In this document: in pieces, positions 47,277-59,000 of the stretch
Position numbering within the stretch: the stretch's first letter is position 1
Layout of the letters: every line of letters starts with the position of its first letter
From: Tethya wilhelma
Taxonomy: Eukaryota > Porifera > Demospongiae > Tethyida > Tethyidae
DNA length: 64,000 bases
Direction: 5' to 3'
Assembly: GCA_964030475.1 (NCBI GenBank)
Contig: CAXIPT010000001.1
Span: forward strand, 5,259,652-5,323,651
Program-made: the position numbers and the translations under genes
Notes under the pieces: generated by a model
The model's database searches: none
What the model was told of the DNA's origin: nothing
The model's input: the letters and a program-made list of their open reading frames with translations, nothing else

Positions 47277-48802
47277 ATGTCGAAGCTTTACGTTGGTAAT
47301 TTACCTGATGAAACCAAAGAGAAAGATCTCAGGGAGCTGTTCAGCGCTTTTGGTGATCTTGAGGAGGTTGCAGTTCTAAGAGGCTATGCTTTTGTGGTGA
47401 GTTTGTAGCGTAAGCTTCTCGTTGTATATTAATATTTTAGAACGATTGCAGCTGGTAAGTAAACACTGGGAGATCGAGCTCACTACGTACTAGAAAAGCT
47501 AGTCTGGTGACACAAACAAATTTCTATGCCGAAATTCTGTTTTATGGGATCCGCCCCCATTTTTAGTACCTGTCCCCTCCCCAACAGCTGCACTGAGCTG
47601 AAACAAGTTTTACCTGTTCTATTTCGATTTCAGCACTTTGTAAAAAGTGAGGATGCGACGACCGCATTGAAATCTCTCGATAATTCCAGTTTTAATGGTC
47701 AAAACATTACGGTTCAAGTAAGTTTTTGTTTCTTCCCAAGTGTCGAAGGATGAGTCTGTCATTGTACGTACGTTCACACTTCATGTCACACTTGTCTCAC
47801 GCATGCAATCCTACCGATACGAATATACACTCGTTAAACCACCCTGTGTGAGAGTAACCTCCTCCAGGTGTCATGTTCGATGTGACCATCTATCTCGTTC
47901 CTTTCAGTTTTCACGTACCAAAGGACATGGTTATGGACGTGGTAGTGGACCGCCAAGACCCCGGGGAGGAAGAGGGTTAGTGAACACATCGCATCACAGT
48001 TGCCATCTCTTATCTTCATAGTCGTGACGTTGATCGCTATCGTGACTAGTATATACAGCAGCTGCTGTCCACTTCCTGTCATTGTTTGCTGTGTTTATGA
48101 CGAAGTGCTTGTTAATGGCTTTCGTCTATCAACCTGCTTCGTTTGTGTTTTTTTAATGTTTCGTTTACAACCGTTCATTTACTTTCATGTGAAGCTTTCG
48201 AGAAACATGTGATTGTTGGTCTCGTGTTCCAAAGTGAAACTATATTGTTACTGCCTTAATGAAAATAAAATCAAAAGTCTAGTAGTTTTGTGGTTTGTCC
48301 TTGATCTACATCTGTAAAATGAATTTAATCTGTTTGCTCTACTTGTTACTCAGCTATGACTCCTCTGGTGGTGGCGGAGGAGGTAGAGATCGAAGGTCAG
48401 GCCGTGATGGCTATCGCGATAGTGGCTATCGTGACTCGTACAGGGAGCGTGGGAGGTACGGAGGCTATGAAAGCCACAGCCGAGATTACGACCGCTATAA
48501 TGATGGTGGTGGAGGAGGAGGAAGTCGATATGACAGTGGAGACTACTATGGCGGCAAGTATGACCGCTATGACAAGTATTCCAAGTATGAGCGTGGCTAC
48601 AGTGATCGATACGATAGAGACTATGATGGCAGATCCCGAGGAGGAGGCTATGACAGAGGTGGTTACGATCATTATTATGATGACTATGGTGGAAGTAGTG
48701 GTGGTGGTGGTGGGAGGTACTCTGACTATCGTGGAAGGAGTAGGAGTCCCCAACGAGACTACTATGGTGGACGTGGTGATAGGTGAGTCAGTGTGTGTGT
48801 GT

Positions 48803-48840
<38 letters not shown>

Positions 48841-48946
48841 AAGGTTTTTCTTTGAGGTGTGATACTACTGTTGTTGTAATAGGTATGACCGTGATGGTTA
48901 TAGAGACAGCTACAGTCATCGTGATGGGGGTTCAAGAAGATGGTGA
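47277..48946 (+). CDS. RRM protein with RGG- and Tyr/Arg/Asp-rich tail (SR-like RNA-binding protein)
   Basis: Five exons join to 254 residues: 47277-47396, 47634-47717, 47908-47975, 48354-48782 and 48883-48946. Residues 1-68 form one RRM with RNP2 LYVGNL (residues 4-9) and RNP1 RGYAFVHF, the latter split by intron 1. A short RG linker (GRGSGPPRPRGGRG) follows. The rest is a low-complexity tail of GGGG, YDRY, RDS and RSRSPQRDYYGGRG repeats, of the kind that drives condensation and splicing-factor interactions. It probably acts in pre-mRNA processing in the nucleus. I cannot choose among RBM4-, RBM14- and SRSF-type relatives. A (GT)n tract starts a few bases after the exon 4 donor. Confidence 0.85.
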
Positions 48947-49248
48947 AGAAACACTAAGTCTTATATTATGTTTATTCTATCTTGTATATCTTTTATTGAA
49001 CAATCTCAACCTTTGTACATGAAGACTTTACTACCTACCCTGTTCACTGTATACAGCTCTTGTTCATTAACCCTTGTGACACAACAACATCTGTTATGCA
49101 ATGGCTTGCGCTGCTCGTTCCGCAGTCATGTGAAAACTCTACAAACAAAATAATCAATTTACATAAGGTCACCTGATAATACTCACAGCTAGTACGTGAC
49201 AATGAATATTATACCAATAGTGTCATGGGAAATAGTCAGGATAGCTAG

Positions 49249-52200
49249 CTACAGCTGGGATGTAGGGTTGTTGTTCAAGACTTCTGTCAGGTCGTCAGCT
49301 AGGCCTGCTTGTCCAGCATCGTCTAGACTCTCAATGAGGGTTTCCCAGGTTACAGGTCTATCCTGGTCACTCTCTCCACTCATCCACTTAGTGAGGACCT
49401 GAGTGGTTGCTCCTACAGAATTTTGACTAAAGTCTCTTTTTAGATAGTTTATCACAGGTGCCTCAAATCCTAATGCTATTGCCAACTCCTCCCATTCAGC
49501 AGCCACACTTTCAATAATCTTTACTTTCTTCCCACTGCCAAGGTGTAAAGCATGCAACAGCTCCATAGTAGGTTTGTCACCTGGATAAATAAACAATTCA
49601 TGTGGGTGTAATTACCAGTACACACCTAACCAAAGAATGTGCATGTGTTACCTTTATATGGCATTGTTTCTAGCCTTGACAATTCTTCCTCTGCTGGTGT
49701 CCATGTTTGAGGTCTTTCAGTCACTCCTGCAAGGGCCTGTATGAAGTACATAACATTATTAACAGTATTGATACTAATGATGGTTACTGTAGAAACCTAG
49801 CTAGTAAACCTACATACCAGTGGATTTCTTCTTGCAAAGATGCTGAAGTCATCTAATTTTTCTCTCAGATTCTCGTAGGTCCCTGTACATTCATCTCTCC
49901 AGGCCTGCAATACAGACAAACAACCTTGAGGTGTAGCAGCAGTGCTCTTTAGCTCATACTCTGGAGCAAACATCTTGATGAATGTGTCCAGATGTTTAGC
50001 CTTTTGTTTTAGGATTCGTGCTAGAAAAGGGTCTGCAATAATTTCATCGTTAGTTTCAAACAGTTCCCAAAGAATATCTTCTCCAAGTCCAGCATACGGT
50101 TCACATTGTAATAAATTCTTGAGAGGGATAAAACCAGTGGGGCTTAAAACTTTAACATCTGTTGTTGCACTGGATTTTACAACTGCTTTTGAGATGTTTG
50201 ATATGCTGAAAAGTTTCAGCTGAGATACAGGTTTAAGGGGATAGCTTTTTGTCTCTGAAGGATCAATCATTAATTCAATTGTGTGCATTGAAGAACAAAA
50301 TGTTTTCACAGCATCGTTAATCTGTCGAATGATTTGGGACCTTAGTTGAGAGAGATGAACCATAGCGCTAGCTGAATCAAGGCATCTCATCAATACAACA
50401 ACTGCTTTGTGGTCCGAAATCACCTCAATAAGTGTCTCCACACCATTGTCATTGGCCCAGAATATTCCATTTTTCCATACTGAACAGTTTCGTTGAATAG
50501 CTGGATTTGATTTGATTTTGTCTTCTTCTGACAAAGAAAATGAGTGAGTGGCAGCCATTCTGAGAAGAAGGACTTGAGTAAAGCGAGAGGTGAAGAACTG
50601 TCCGGGTCTCTCTGATGAGCATTGAAGAATCCATCCACAGTAATGTTCACATTCAGGCTTGAGGTTCCATACATTAGTAGAGATATTCAAGCTGATAAGT
50701 GAGGGAAACAAGAAGTAATGCTCCTCTACATCAGGTGCTGGTAGATTTTTCACTACACAGGTTTGATGCTCAGCTGTGATACAGTGTAGAATTTCTGGGT
50801 CAGAAATTTCACTACAGAATTCAAGGCAGGAAAGAAATTTTGTCAGCAATGTAGGATTGTGTTCTGGAAAGCTACTTGCAATGCTCGACAATGGTACCAC
50901 TCCTGTGCTGCACAAACACTGAGTTATTGTAACGTGTTGTTTGAAGTGATCAGGTGCAAAAATACTTCCAGAAATTTTAGCAAGAAGGCATTTTTTATCG
51001 AGAACAACCCAACTTTTTTCCAACACTTCAGAATCTTCCAGAAATAAAATATGTCCTCTGTCATTGAGTTCGACACAAATTTTGTGGAGATGATGTAGAT
51101 TATCTGGTACAAAACTTGCTATGTTCTTTGCACAGGATTTGTATGACTGTGACTCTGATTTAATTTGTATGTGTATTTCTTCCAAATTTATAGCAATTGG
51201 ATTTTTAAATCTATCAATGAGATACACATAAAAACAGTGGGCATTGAATGTAATACATTCTCTCATTCTTAAAGCACTGCAGCTCTTTTTTAGACATTGG
51301 CGAAGTTCACTTATACCATGAGAAATGGAATACTGGCAATCCATGGTGATGAAGTCAGCAAATACAAACTCGGAAGAAAAGTCTTCTGTGATTGGTTTGA
51401 CAAAGCTAAGTTTCTGGTCTGGATCTTCTCCTCTCTCTTTGAGGATATCAGCATGACTACCTACAATGATGATGTGAGGCTTATCGCTCACTGAGGAGCA
51501 CTGGTTTGCTAGAAATGACAACCAGTAAAGGACAGTCTTTGTGATTTCATCTTCACTCTCACAGATATCAACCACTATTATAAAAACTGGAGGAGATGAT
51601 TCAATAGCATTCTGAAGCATTGCAGCATGGCTACCATAAAATTGCTTTTGGCCTGCAAAATCATAGAATGTAGTTTGTCCATACTCTTTACTCTCAAATT
51701 CATGAGGAACAATACCTGCTGTTTTTGTATCCACTCCAGTAACCTTCTGTGGTTTTGTAAATGGACGAACAGATGCTTTTTCTTTCTGAAGAGCCGATGT
51801 GAGTGTGCTCTTGCCAGCAGAAGGATTACCAACAACAAACACCTTAACAGAAGGTTGAATAGGTCGCCTTAGTGCTTTTTTCCCCTGGTAGTTCTTGTAC
51901 ACATCATTAGCATTTGCTCCATGTCGAAGGAGTTCTCTGATGATGTTTGGGCTTTTCATTGAAGTAAGCTGGAATGGAGTTAGTCCATCTTTGTTCTTGA
52001 CATTTGGATCGCACTCGGTAGTTCTAAGGAGGCACTCAACTGCATAAAACAGGCCAGATTGACAAGCAACATGAAGTGGAGTATTCCCCTCATTATCTGC
52101 TAAGTTGGAGTTTGCACCATGAGTGATGAGTTCCGTCATGACCTGTGGTTTTCTCTGCTTTGATATATGTATGCAAACATGGAGAGGTGTCTGTCCAGCC

Positions 52201-55001
52201 TTATTCTGTGCATTTGGATCACATATTGCCAATTGTAAGAGATATTTAACAGAGTCGATTCGTCCAGTCTTACAAGCAATGTGAAGTGCAGTGTTACCAT
52301 TGCCGTCAACCTCATTAGCATTAGCACCACAAAATTCTATTAAATCTTGAACAATTTCAGAATTTTTGTACATTGGAGAGTTTAAAATAATGTGAAGAGG
52401 CGTATCTCCAGCTTTATTCTTGGAATTTGGGTCAAATTTTGCCAAAGATATGAAGCACTTGACAGAGTCTAGCCGTCCAGTCTGACATGCAATATGAATT
52501 GGAGTGTTTCCATTGAGATCAATCACATTGATATCTGCACTACGTAAAATAAGTTCTTTTGTGATTCCAGCATCCGTGTATATCGGTGAGTTCAAATTAC
52601 TGACAAGAGGAGTAATCCCAGTCTTATTCCTGATGTTTGGGTTACATTTATTTGTCAATCGAAAGAGGCATTTAACAGAATAAAGTTGACCAGAATAGCA
52701 AGCTTCATGGAGTGGAGTGTTGCCATGTGTGTCAGCAATATTAGGGTCTGCACCATGAGCCAGTAACTGCCTTGCAATATTAACATAAATACATCTCCGA
52801 GAGTGCAAGCAAAGATGAAGAGGAGTCTGTCCTTTCTTGTTCTTGATGTTGGGATCACATGTTGCTCCAGCTAATAGACATTTGACGCAGTCAGGCTGTC
52901 CATATTGACATGCTTTGTGAAGTGGAGAGTTGCCATAGCTATCTCTCACATTTGGATTTGCACCATATGTAATCAGCTCTTTTATGAGGTTGGAATCAAC
53001 ACAGCTTTCATTGCTCAAGTTAGCTTGGAGAGGTGTCAAGCCAGCCTTATTTCTAATATTTGGATCACTTTTTGCCACTAGTAAGAGACACCTAGTAAAT
53101 TCTAGTAGTCCAAAATAGCTTGCATAATGCAGTGGAGTGTTGCCATTACCATCACATACATTAGGATTTGCACAGTGATCAATGAGCTCTTGAACAATAA
53201 ACGTTAGTGTACTCCCTTTGATGATCAAAAAACTGCCATACTCGAGCTCTAAATAGAGAGGAGTGAATCCAGTCTTGTTCTTGATATTGGGATCACATCC
53301 TGCTGCTAATAGACATTTGATGAAGTCCAAACGTTTATAGGAGCATGCTTTGTGAAGTGGAGTATTGCCATCATTGTCCACAATGTCAGGATCTGCACCA
53401 CCAGCAATGAGCTCTTTCATGATATCAGTTGTAGCATATCTTGAAGTTGGAAGGACATGAAGAGGAGTTACTCCAGCATTATTCTTGGTGTTTGGATCAC
53501 ACTTGGCAGCATTTAAGAAGAGCTTGACTGAGTCAAGCTGTCCATAATAGCATGCATTATGAAGTGGAGTGTTGCCATCACTGTCTGTCACTCTAGGATT
53601 TGCACCATGAGCAATGAGCTTGTTTACTATCTCAAAGTACCTAGTAAAGACCATTTGGATGGGTGAAAGTCCTTTTTTGTTTGTGACATTGGGATCAGAC
53701 TCTTCTGTAGTCAAAAGACATTTGACTAGTTCAAATTCTCCAGCCTGACATGCCATATGAAGTGGAGAGTCACCATTATTGTTGGCCGGAAGGTTTGGAT
53801 TTGCACCGTTCTCAATAAGGTAATGTACAACTCTATTGGAGTTAGCACGATGAGGTGAGCACAGGCTAAGATGGAGTGGGGTCAACTTTGCCTTATTAAG
53901 AGCATTTGGGTCACATTTTCCTGCAATCAGTAGGTGTATGACATCTTCAAATCGCCCATAGTAACATGCAATGTGAAGAGGAGTGTTACCTTCTTTGTCA
54001 GATACATTGGGATTTGCACCATGTGCAGTGAGCTCTATTGTAATATTGAAATCACTATATAGTTTTGGAGAACACAACTGCACATGAAGAGGATTGAGTC
54101 TAGATTTGTTTTTTGTATTTGGATCGCACTTTGCCGTAGCCAAAAGGCATTTTACTGTCTCTAGTTTTCCACTTCGACATGCTATGTGAAGTGGGGTATC
54201 ACCATTCTTATTGGCAATAGTTGGATTAGCACCATGTTCAATGAGGTGATGAATAATAATATTATTGGAGTGATCTTCTGATGAGCACAAGCTTAGGTGG
54301 ATTGGAGCTATTTTTGCCTTGTTAAGAACATTTGGGTTACATTTTGCTACCTCCAGTAGGTATTTGACATCATCTGATTTTCCATAGTAACACGCCATAT
54401 GAAGAGGTGTGTCACCATCTTCATTTACCTCGTTAGCATTTGCACCATGTGCAATGAGAGCTCTTGTTATAACAGTATTCCTTTTTAGAGAGCACAAATG
54501 TACATGAAGAGGGGTCATTCCAGTCTTGTTCTTGACATTTGGGTCACAATTTAACGGTGGTTGCAGGAGGTATTCGATGAAGTCTAGGTGTCCATGTTGA
54601 CATGCCATGTGCAGTGCAGTGTCTCCATTACAGTCAGCCACATCTATTGCACCATGGAAAATGGGCTTTGTGGTCAGAGTTGTACCCACAACATTCAAGC
54701 TACACTCAATTAGAACTCTTGCAACTTGAAAATTCCCCCACCTACAAGCATTGTGCAGGGGGGTTTGGAGCTGAAAGTCAGTCCTTGCCTCCACATCACA
54801 CTTGTGATCTTTGACCAACATCTGCACAACGTCCAGCCATCCGTACTGACAAGCATAATTATGCAGAGGAGTCTGGCCATCTCTACTTGTGGCTTCCTTT
54901 GAGTTGGGGTCAGCTCCTTCATTCAAAAATAATAGAACATCCGATTTCATGCCATCTCGACAAGCATTGGCTAGTTTCTGGCTACTAGACTCACTATTCA
55001 T
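49249..55001 (-). CDS. Ankyrin-repeat ROCO (Roc-COR) protein with death domain
   Basis: Three exons (55001-49818, 49736-49652, 49580-49249) encode 1,866 residues; nearly all coding is in the first exon. ATG 55001 is chosen over the TTG upstream. About residues 10-1040 hold some 30 ankyrin repeats (GNTPLHIACQ.., alternating with a shorter type KAGLTPL..). A Roc GTPase follows: G1 GNPSAGKST, G3 DFAGQK, and GSHAD in the place of the Ras NKXD. Next is a COR region (AHCFYVYLIDRF to LTKFLSCLEFCS). A C-terminal death domain (about 1,760-1,850: WEELAIALGFE, VLTKWMSGES, WETLIESL) ends the protein. The plan resembles DAPK1 without its kinase and the expanded ROCO-death families of sponges and other invertebrates, and suggests apoptosis or immune signalling. 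It is tail-to-tail with the RRM gene (302 bp). Confidence 0.9.
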
Positions 55002-55281
55002 GATAGCCAACAGTTCATTGGTTCTCCTGTGGCAATGAACAGCATGAAGTCGTTAACTTGCCACGCCCATTTCTCAATATTATTCACTGGCAGGAAATGA
55101 ATACAAACATTGACAAAATCTAATGAGTTCAAACTGCAACAGTCTAGTTTTAGTGTTGATTATCTTTATAGCCGAGTCGACTGAAATCTTCTTTGGCCAT
55201 GAGTTGCCTACATGTGTGATAGGAGTGTCTGATAACTTCACGTACAAGTTTATATTTGTAGAGGATTGTCCATAACCCTCC

Positions 55282-55371
55282 TAGTCTGGAGTGTCCAGAC
55301 CCTTTACATACGCGCTATAAATACGCGCGTATTTATAGCACGCGTGTAAAGGGTCTGGATACTCCAGACTA
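55282..55371. repeat. Near-perfect 90-bp palindrome
   Basis: It begins 'tagtctggagtgtccagacc' and ends with its inverse 'ggtctggatactccagacta'. The centre is 'aaatacgcgcgtattt'. It would form a long hairpin. Its ends match the element at 55509-55566, so it is probably a palindromic MITE. Confidence 0.85.
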
Positions 55372-55508
55372 GCCTCCTCCTTGGCAGGTTATGGCATAGA
55401 TATTAGAGACTACGTACATGGGATTAGTCATATAGTCTATTATCTATGGTTATGGACTAGCTCCTGGTCAGGCCCACAAGAATGAAGTTTTTTGTTTATT
55501 ATCTAAAT

Positions 55509-55566
55509 AGTCTGACATATTCAGATCCCTTACACGTGCATGTAAAGGGTCTGGATATGCCGGACT
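55509..55566. repeat. Related 58-bp palindrome
   Basis: It runs from 'tagtctgacatattcagatc' to 'gtctggatatgccggacta', with a 'acacgtgcatgt' centre and the shared 'taaagggtctggata' block. It is a shorter, diverged member of the same family. Confidence 0.75.
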
Positions 55567-56001
55567 ATATAGGGAGAAAACGAACTTGTATTTTTAATCA
55601 ACTCATCAGATTGATCATAGAGGTCGTATAGAATACCTGTCCATTCTGCACTGAAGGTAATCCTTTGACTCTTGTCTGCATAAACTGCTGTCTTGTTGAG
55701 ACTTCTTTAAACACTCAAAGTACTTGACCATAAATTGTTTGCACTCTCCTACAGGAGACAAGTAAAATGGTAAGAATTTATTAATTATTGTAATACATGC
55801 AGCTATGGTATCTTTGTACCTTCATGATCCAGAGGGAAGCTCCCTTTATCTGGAGGCTTTGGTCTCAGTGTTTTCTGGCTAGAATTCATGCATTTACTAC
55901 ACACTTCTTTGGACCCTTTACCAAACACCAGCTTCAGCAATAAATTTTGCTGAAGTCAGCAATTAACTTCTTCCCACGGCCACGTGGCCTAGTCACGTGA
56001 T

Positions 56002-59000
56002 ATGCGCTACCAGCCGGCCATGGAAAAGCAACAGCACTTTGATTCAGGACCATCGTCTTTTTTTCATGGGGTTCAAGAAGACGAGATAACACCCGTCATC
56101 CATTCTTTTGGGCGAGGAGAGTTTAGGGAGCAAGCACTGAAAGCAGTCATCCCCAAAATTGTCCTAGATGCTATGGTGAAGCCTGACGAGCACTCGTGGA
56201 GTACCGGTGGTGGTGCCACGTGGAAAGGGGGCGGGACTGTTCGTCGGAAACCTGAAATGGGCGGAGTCAACAGGAAGAATCGTGAGAGCAAGACACATGT
56301 CAAACCAAAAGTCAGTTACAGAGGAAGAGCACTGAAGATGAGAGTAGAGAGGAGCCGAATGCCAAGGCCAGGAGTTCGATTGGGTGATAAGGTAAGAAAC
56401 CACATAAACATTGTATGCAAATCTAGCAACTGATGTTGGTGACCTTTACCTGACAGTTTTTATACATAAAGTCAGCTAAAATAACTACTGTAAGTGTCCC
56501 ATTGTACACACCACCACCATGATCACCTGATAGCTACCTGCGCACACTGACTCAATAATAATGTGGATATTCATTGGCATGATAAGATTTATTAATGCCA
56601 CATAACTATTGGAATAGGAATATGGGACTGTGTCCCTACCAACAACACAGTGTTGCAGTCTATTTTGAATAACATTGGCTCTTGTTTTGGATTCTTAGAT
56701 GGTACACTTTCATGTGTTACTGTTTAGGTGCGCTAGAAATGTCAACAGTTTTGATTATTCACAGGATTTATCGCATTTCCTTCAATAAATAACTATACAG
56801 AAAGCAACTCGAGCGTTCGTATGATTTATGCCTTTTTCTTGTCCAAAAAAACCACTAATTTTAGTATAGTAACTTTACCCTGGCGTGGTGACTTGAAGCC
56901 TTTGTTGTGAGTGATTTTTTTTAAAAGTGGTTAGTGATAAATAATTCTGGTCAGTGATAAATAATTTTTGGTCCATCAGACAATACCATCCTGACCACAT
57001 TGTAAACCCGAGTTGAGTTGACATGCATTTTGAATAGTTTTGACTGGGGTTGGTGGAGAGTTTATAAGTACATTAAGGGATTCTCAAACGATCAAACCTA
57101 TTGTTGTAGTAGTGTTTGTACACAGTGTGACATGTTTTCTGGACTACCACCAGGGATGGGGATTTCCCAGTAAACACATATACAAGGCCTTAGTGTGTTA
57201 CAATATTACTATAGTTGCCATGCACAGCATGGGCCTACCCCAAGTCCATTAGTAGTAGTGGATCTAGTATGTGCCTGTCTCTGATGTACTAAAGTTAATG
57301 GAAGAATGTTCACTCATCTTGATGAAGTGAGTGCCATGGAATGCACCATTGGCTACACTGACTCCTCTCTAGGCATGAGTGAGTCCTTGGTTTCCAATTC
57401 TCTCTTGCCAGGACATTTGATAATGTCCTCCTCCTAACCTTTTGATACCTCTCTCTCTCTTCTGCTTGTGTGTCTGTCTGCCTCTCGTCTCTCTTCTGAT
57501 CTCTCCATTGGTCCTTTCGTTCAACTTGAGTGATTGTGTGCCTTGCTATTCGACGATTGTATGACAGATTTTGTTTCATGTTATAATATCTCATCTATAG
57601 GAACAGATGGAGTTTAGAAGGAACAGTGTTGCAGTCAGCAATCATGGAGGAGGGTCTATGAGGTATGCCTTATTAGAGAGTGCATCTGTGTGGATGTGCT
57701 TATGTAATTCAATATCTGTTCACATGTATGCTTGGAGCATGCACGTTTGTTTGGACCATTGACCGACTGCCTGTTTTAGCAAACATACACATGCACATAC
57801 TCACACACAAACAGCAGGAGCAGCAAAGGTAGATCACCTGACCTATCTCAAAGGAAATCAACAAGGGATGATCGTATCTATGCATCAAGTGAACCATTAC
57901 TGGTAAGGGTAAGCATATCATGATCGATTAGAACAGTTTTGTATATTGTGACCTTCAGTTTGGAAAAAGATACCTGAAAGTAATGATTACGCTATCTCAT
58001 TCCAACTGATTGTTGATTTAGTTTCTGTTGGGCCATTTTGAATCTGAACATACTGTGACTAACGAACACATGCATAGTTAATTATGCCATTCGAAAAAGA
58101 CCTACTCATTGTTATATAAACTTTACACTGCACTAGGCAAACGTAAACTGTGGCTGGTATTCCAGGTTTGAAATATGTGGCCACGAAGCAACACAATCTA
58201 TTAATAGAACTCCCCATTTTTTTTCTTCAAAGGGGAGGCTAACTTGACATTTTTGTGGTAAAGGTTTAAGAACGCTAGCTATGCTACCTGATGCTTTCAT
58301 CATGCTCCATTAAGCCAGTGTGGTCCTTTCTGCTAGTTGGATTCTAATAGTGACAAGTTATAGAATGTAGTTCTCTGTAGGAGTTGTTATTGCTCTCTCC
58401 ACTCCCACCATGAACTTCACTTTGAGAGCGTCACGGTTCCTCGCACTGATGAAAAGGACCATCATTCGATAGGCAAAGGCTCAAGCATACCAGTCTAACA
58501 ACCGATTAATGTGTTCAATTGCCCATGGCACATGTTTGAGTTTATTCTTCCATGGCAATGACCCAGAATGTCACTTGATAGTGTCGATCTTTCCTTCATG
58601 GACGGTTGTTTCGATTGCACATGAAACACCATTCCTTGTGGTCACGAATTACCGACTCTTTTGTGAAGAAACTTGATTCGTTGGAACACCTGGTTGTTGT
58701 TTGAACCTGTCCTCCTGTTTATTATTTAGATCTTTGCTATAACGATGTTATGTTAATGTTTTTTAAATTTAATTTTCACTGTGCCTGGATGGTACTTGTA
58801 AAGGGTAGGTGGAGTTTACATTAATTCATTACTATGTTATGCCTCACTACATTTCAGTAAACAAATTTGCTATAGTTTATAAATGATGATGATTGGCTTA
58901 TGTCTTGCAAGATAAACAGCACATTGTGTTCCACTTATCTTTGTTTACCAAACCTTAATCAACCTTGCAAAACTGTGTGCCGTTTCCACAATTGAATTAT

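Larger units (their letters stand above)
55002..56001. other. Head-to-head 1 kb spacer with palindromic elements
   Basis: It separates the ROCO gene (-) and the acidic RRM gene (+). It contains a 90-bp palindrome (55282-55371) and a related 58-bp palindrome (55509-55566); the rest is unremarkable. Confidence 0.6.

Noticed and set aside
48356..48808. Alternative-frame ORF rich in Met, Thr, Val and Glu
   Set aside because: It is a frame shadow of the Gly/Tyr/Arg-rich RNA-binding exon, which is in phase with its RRM.
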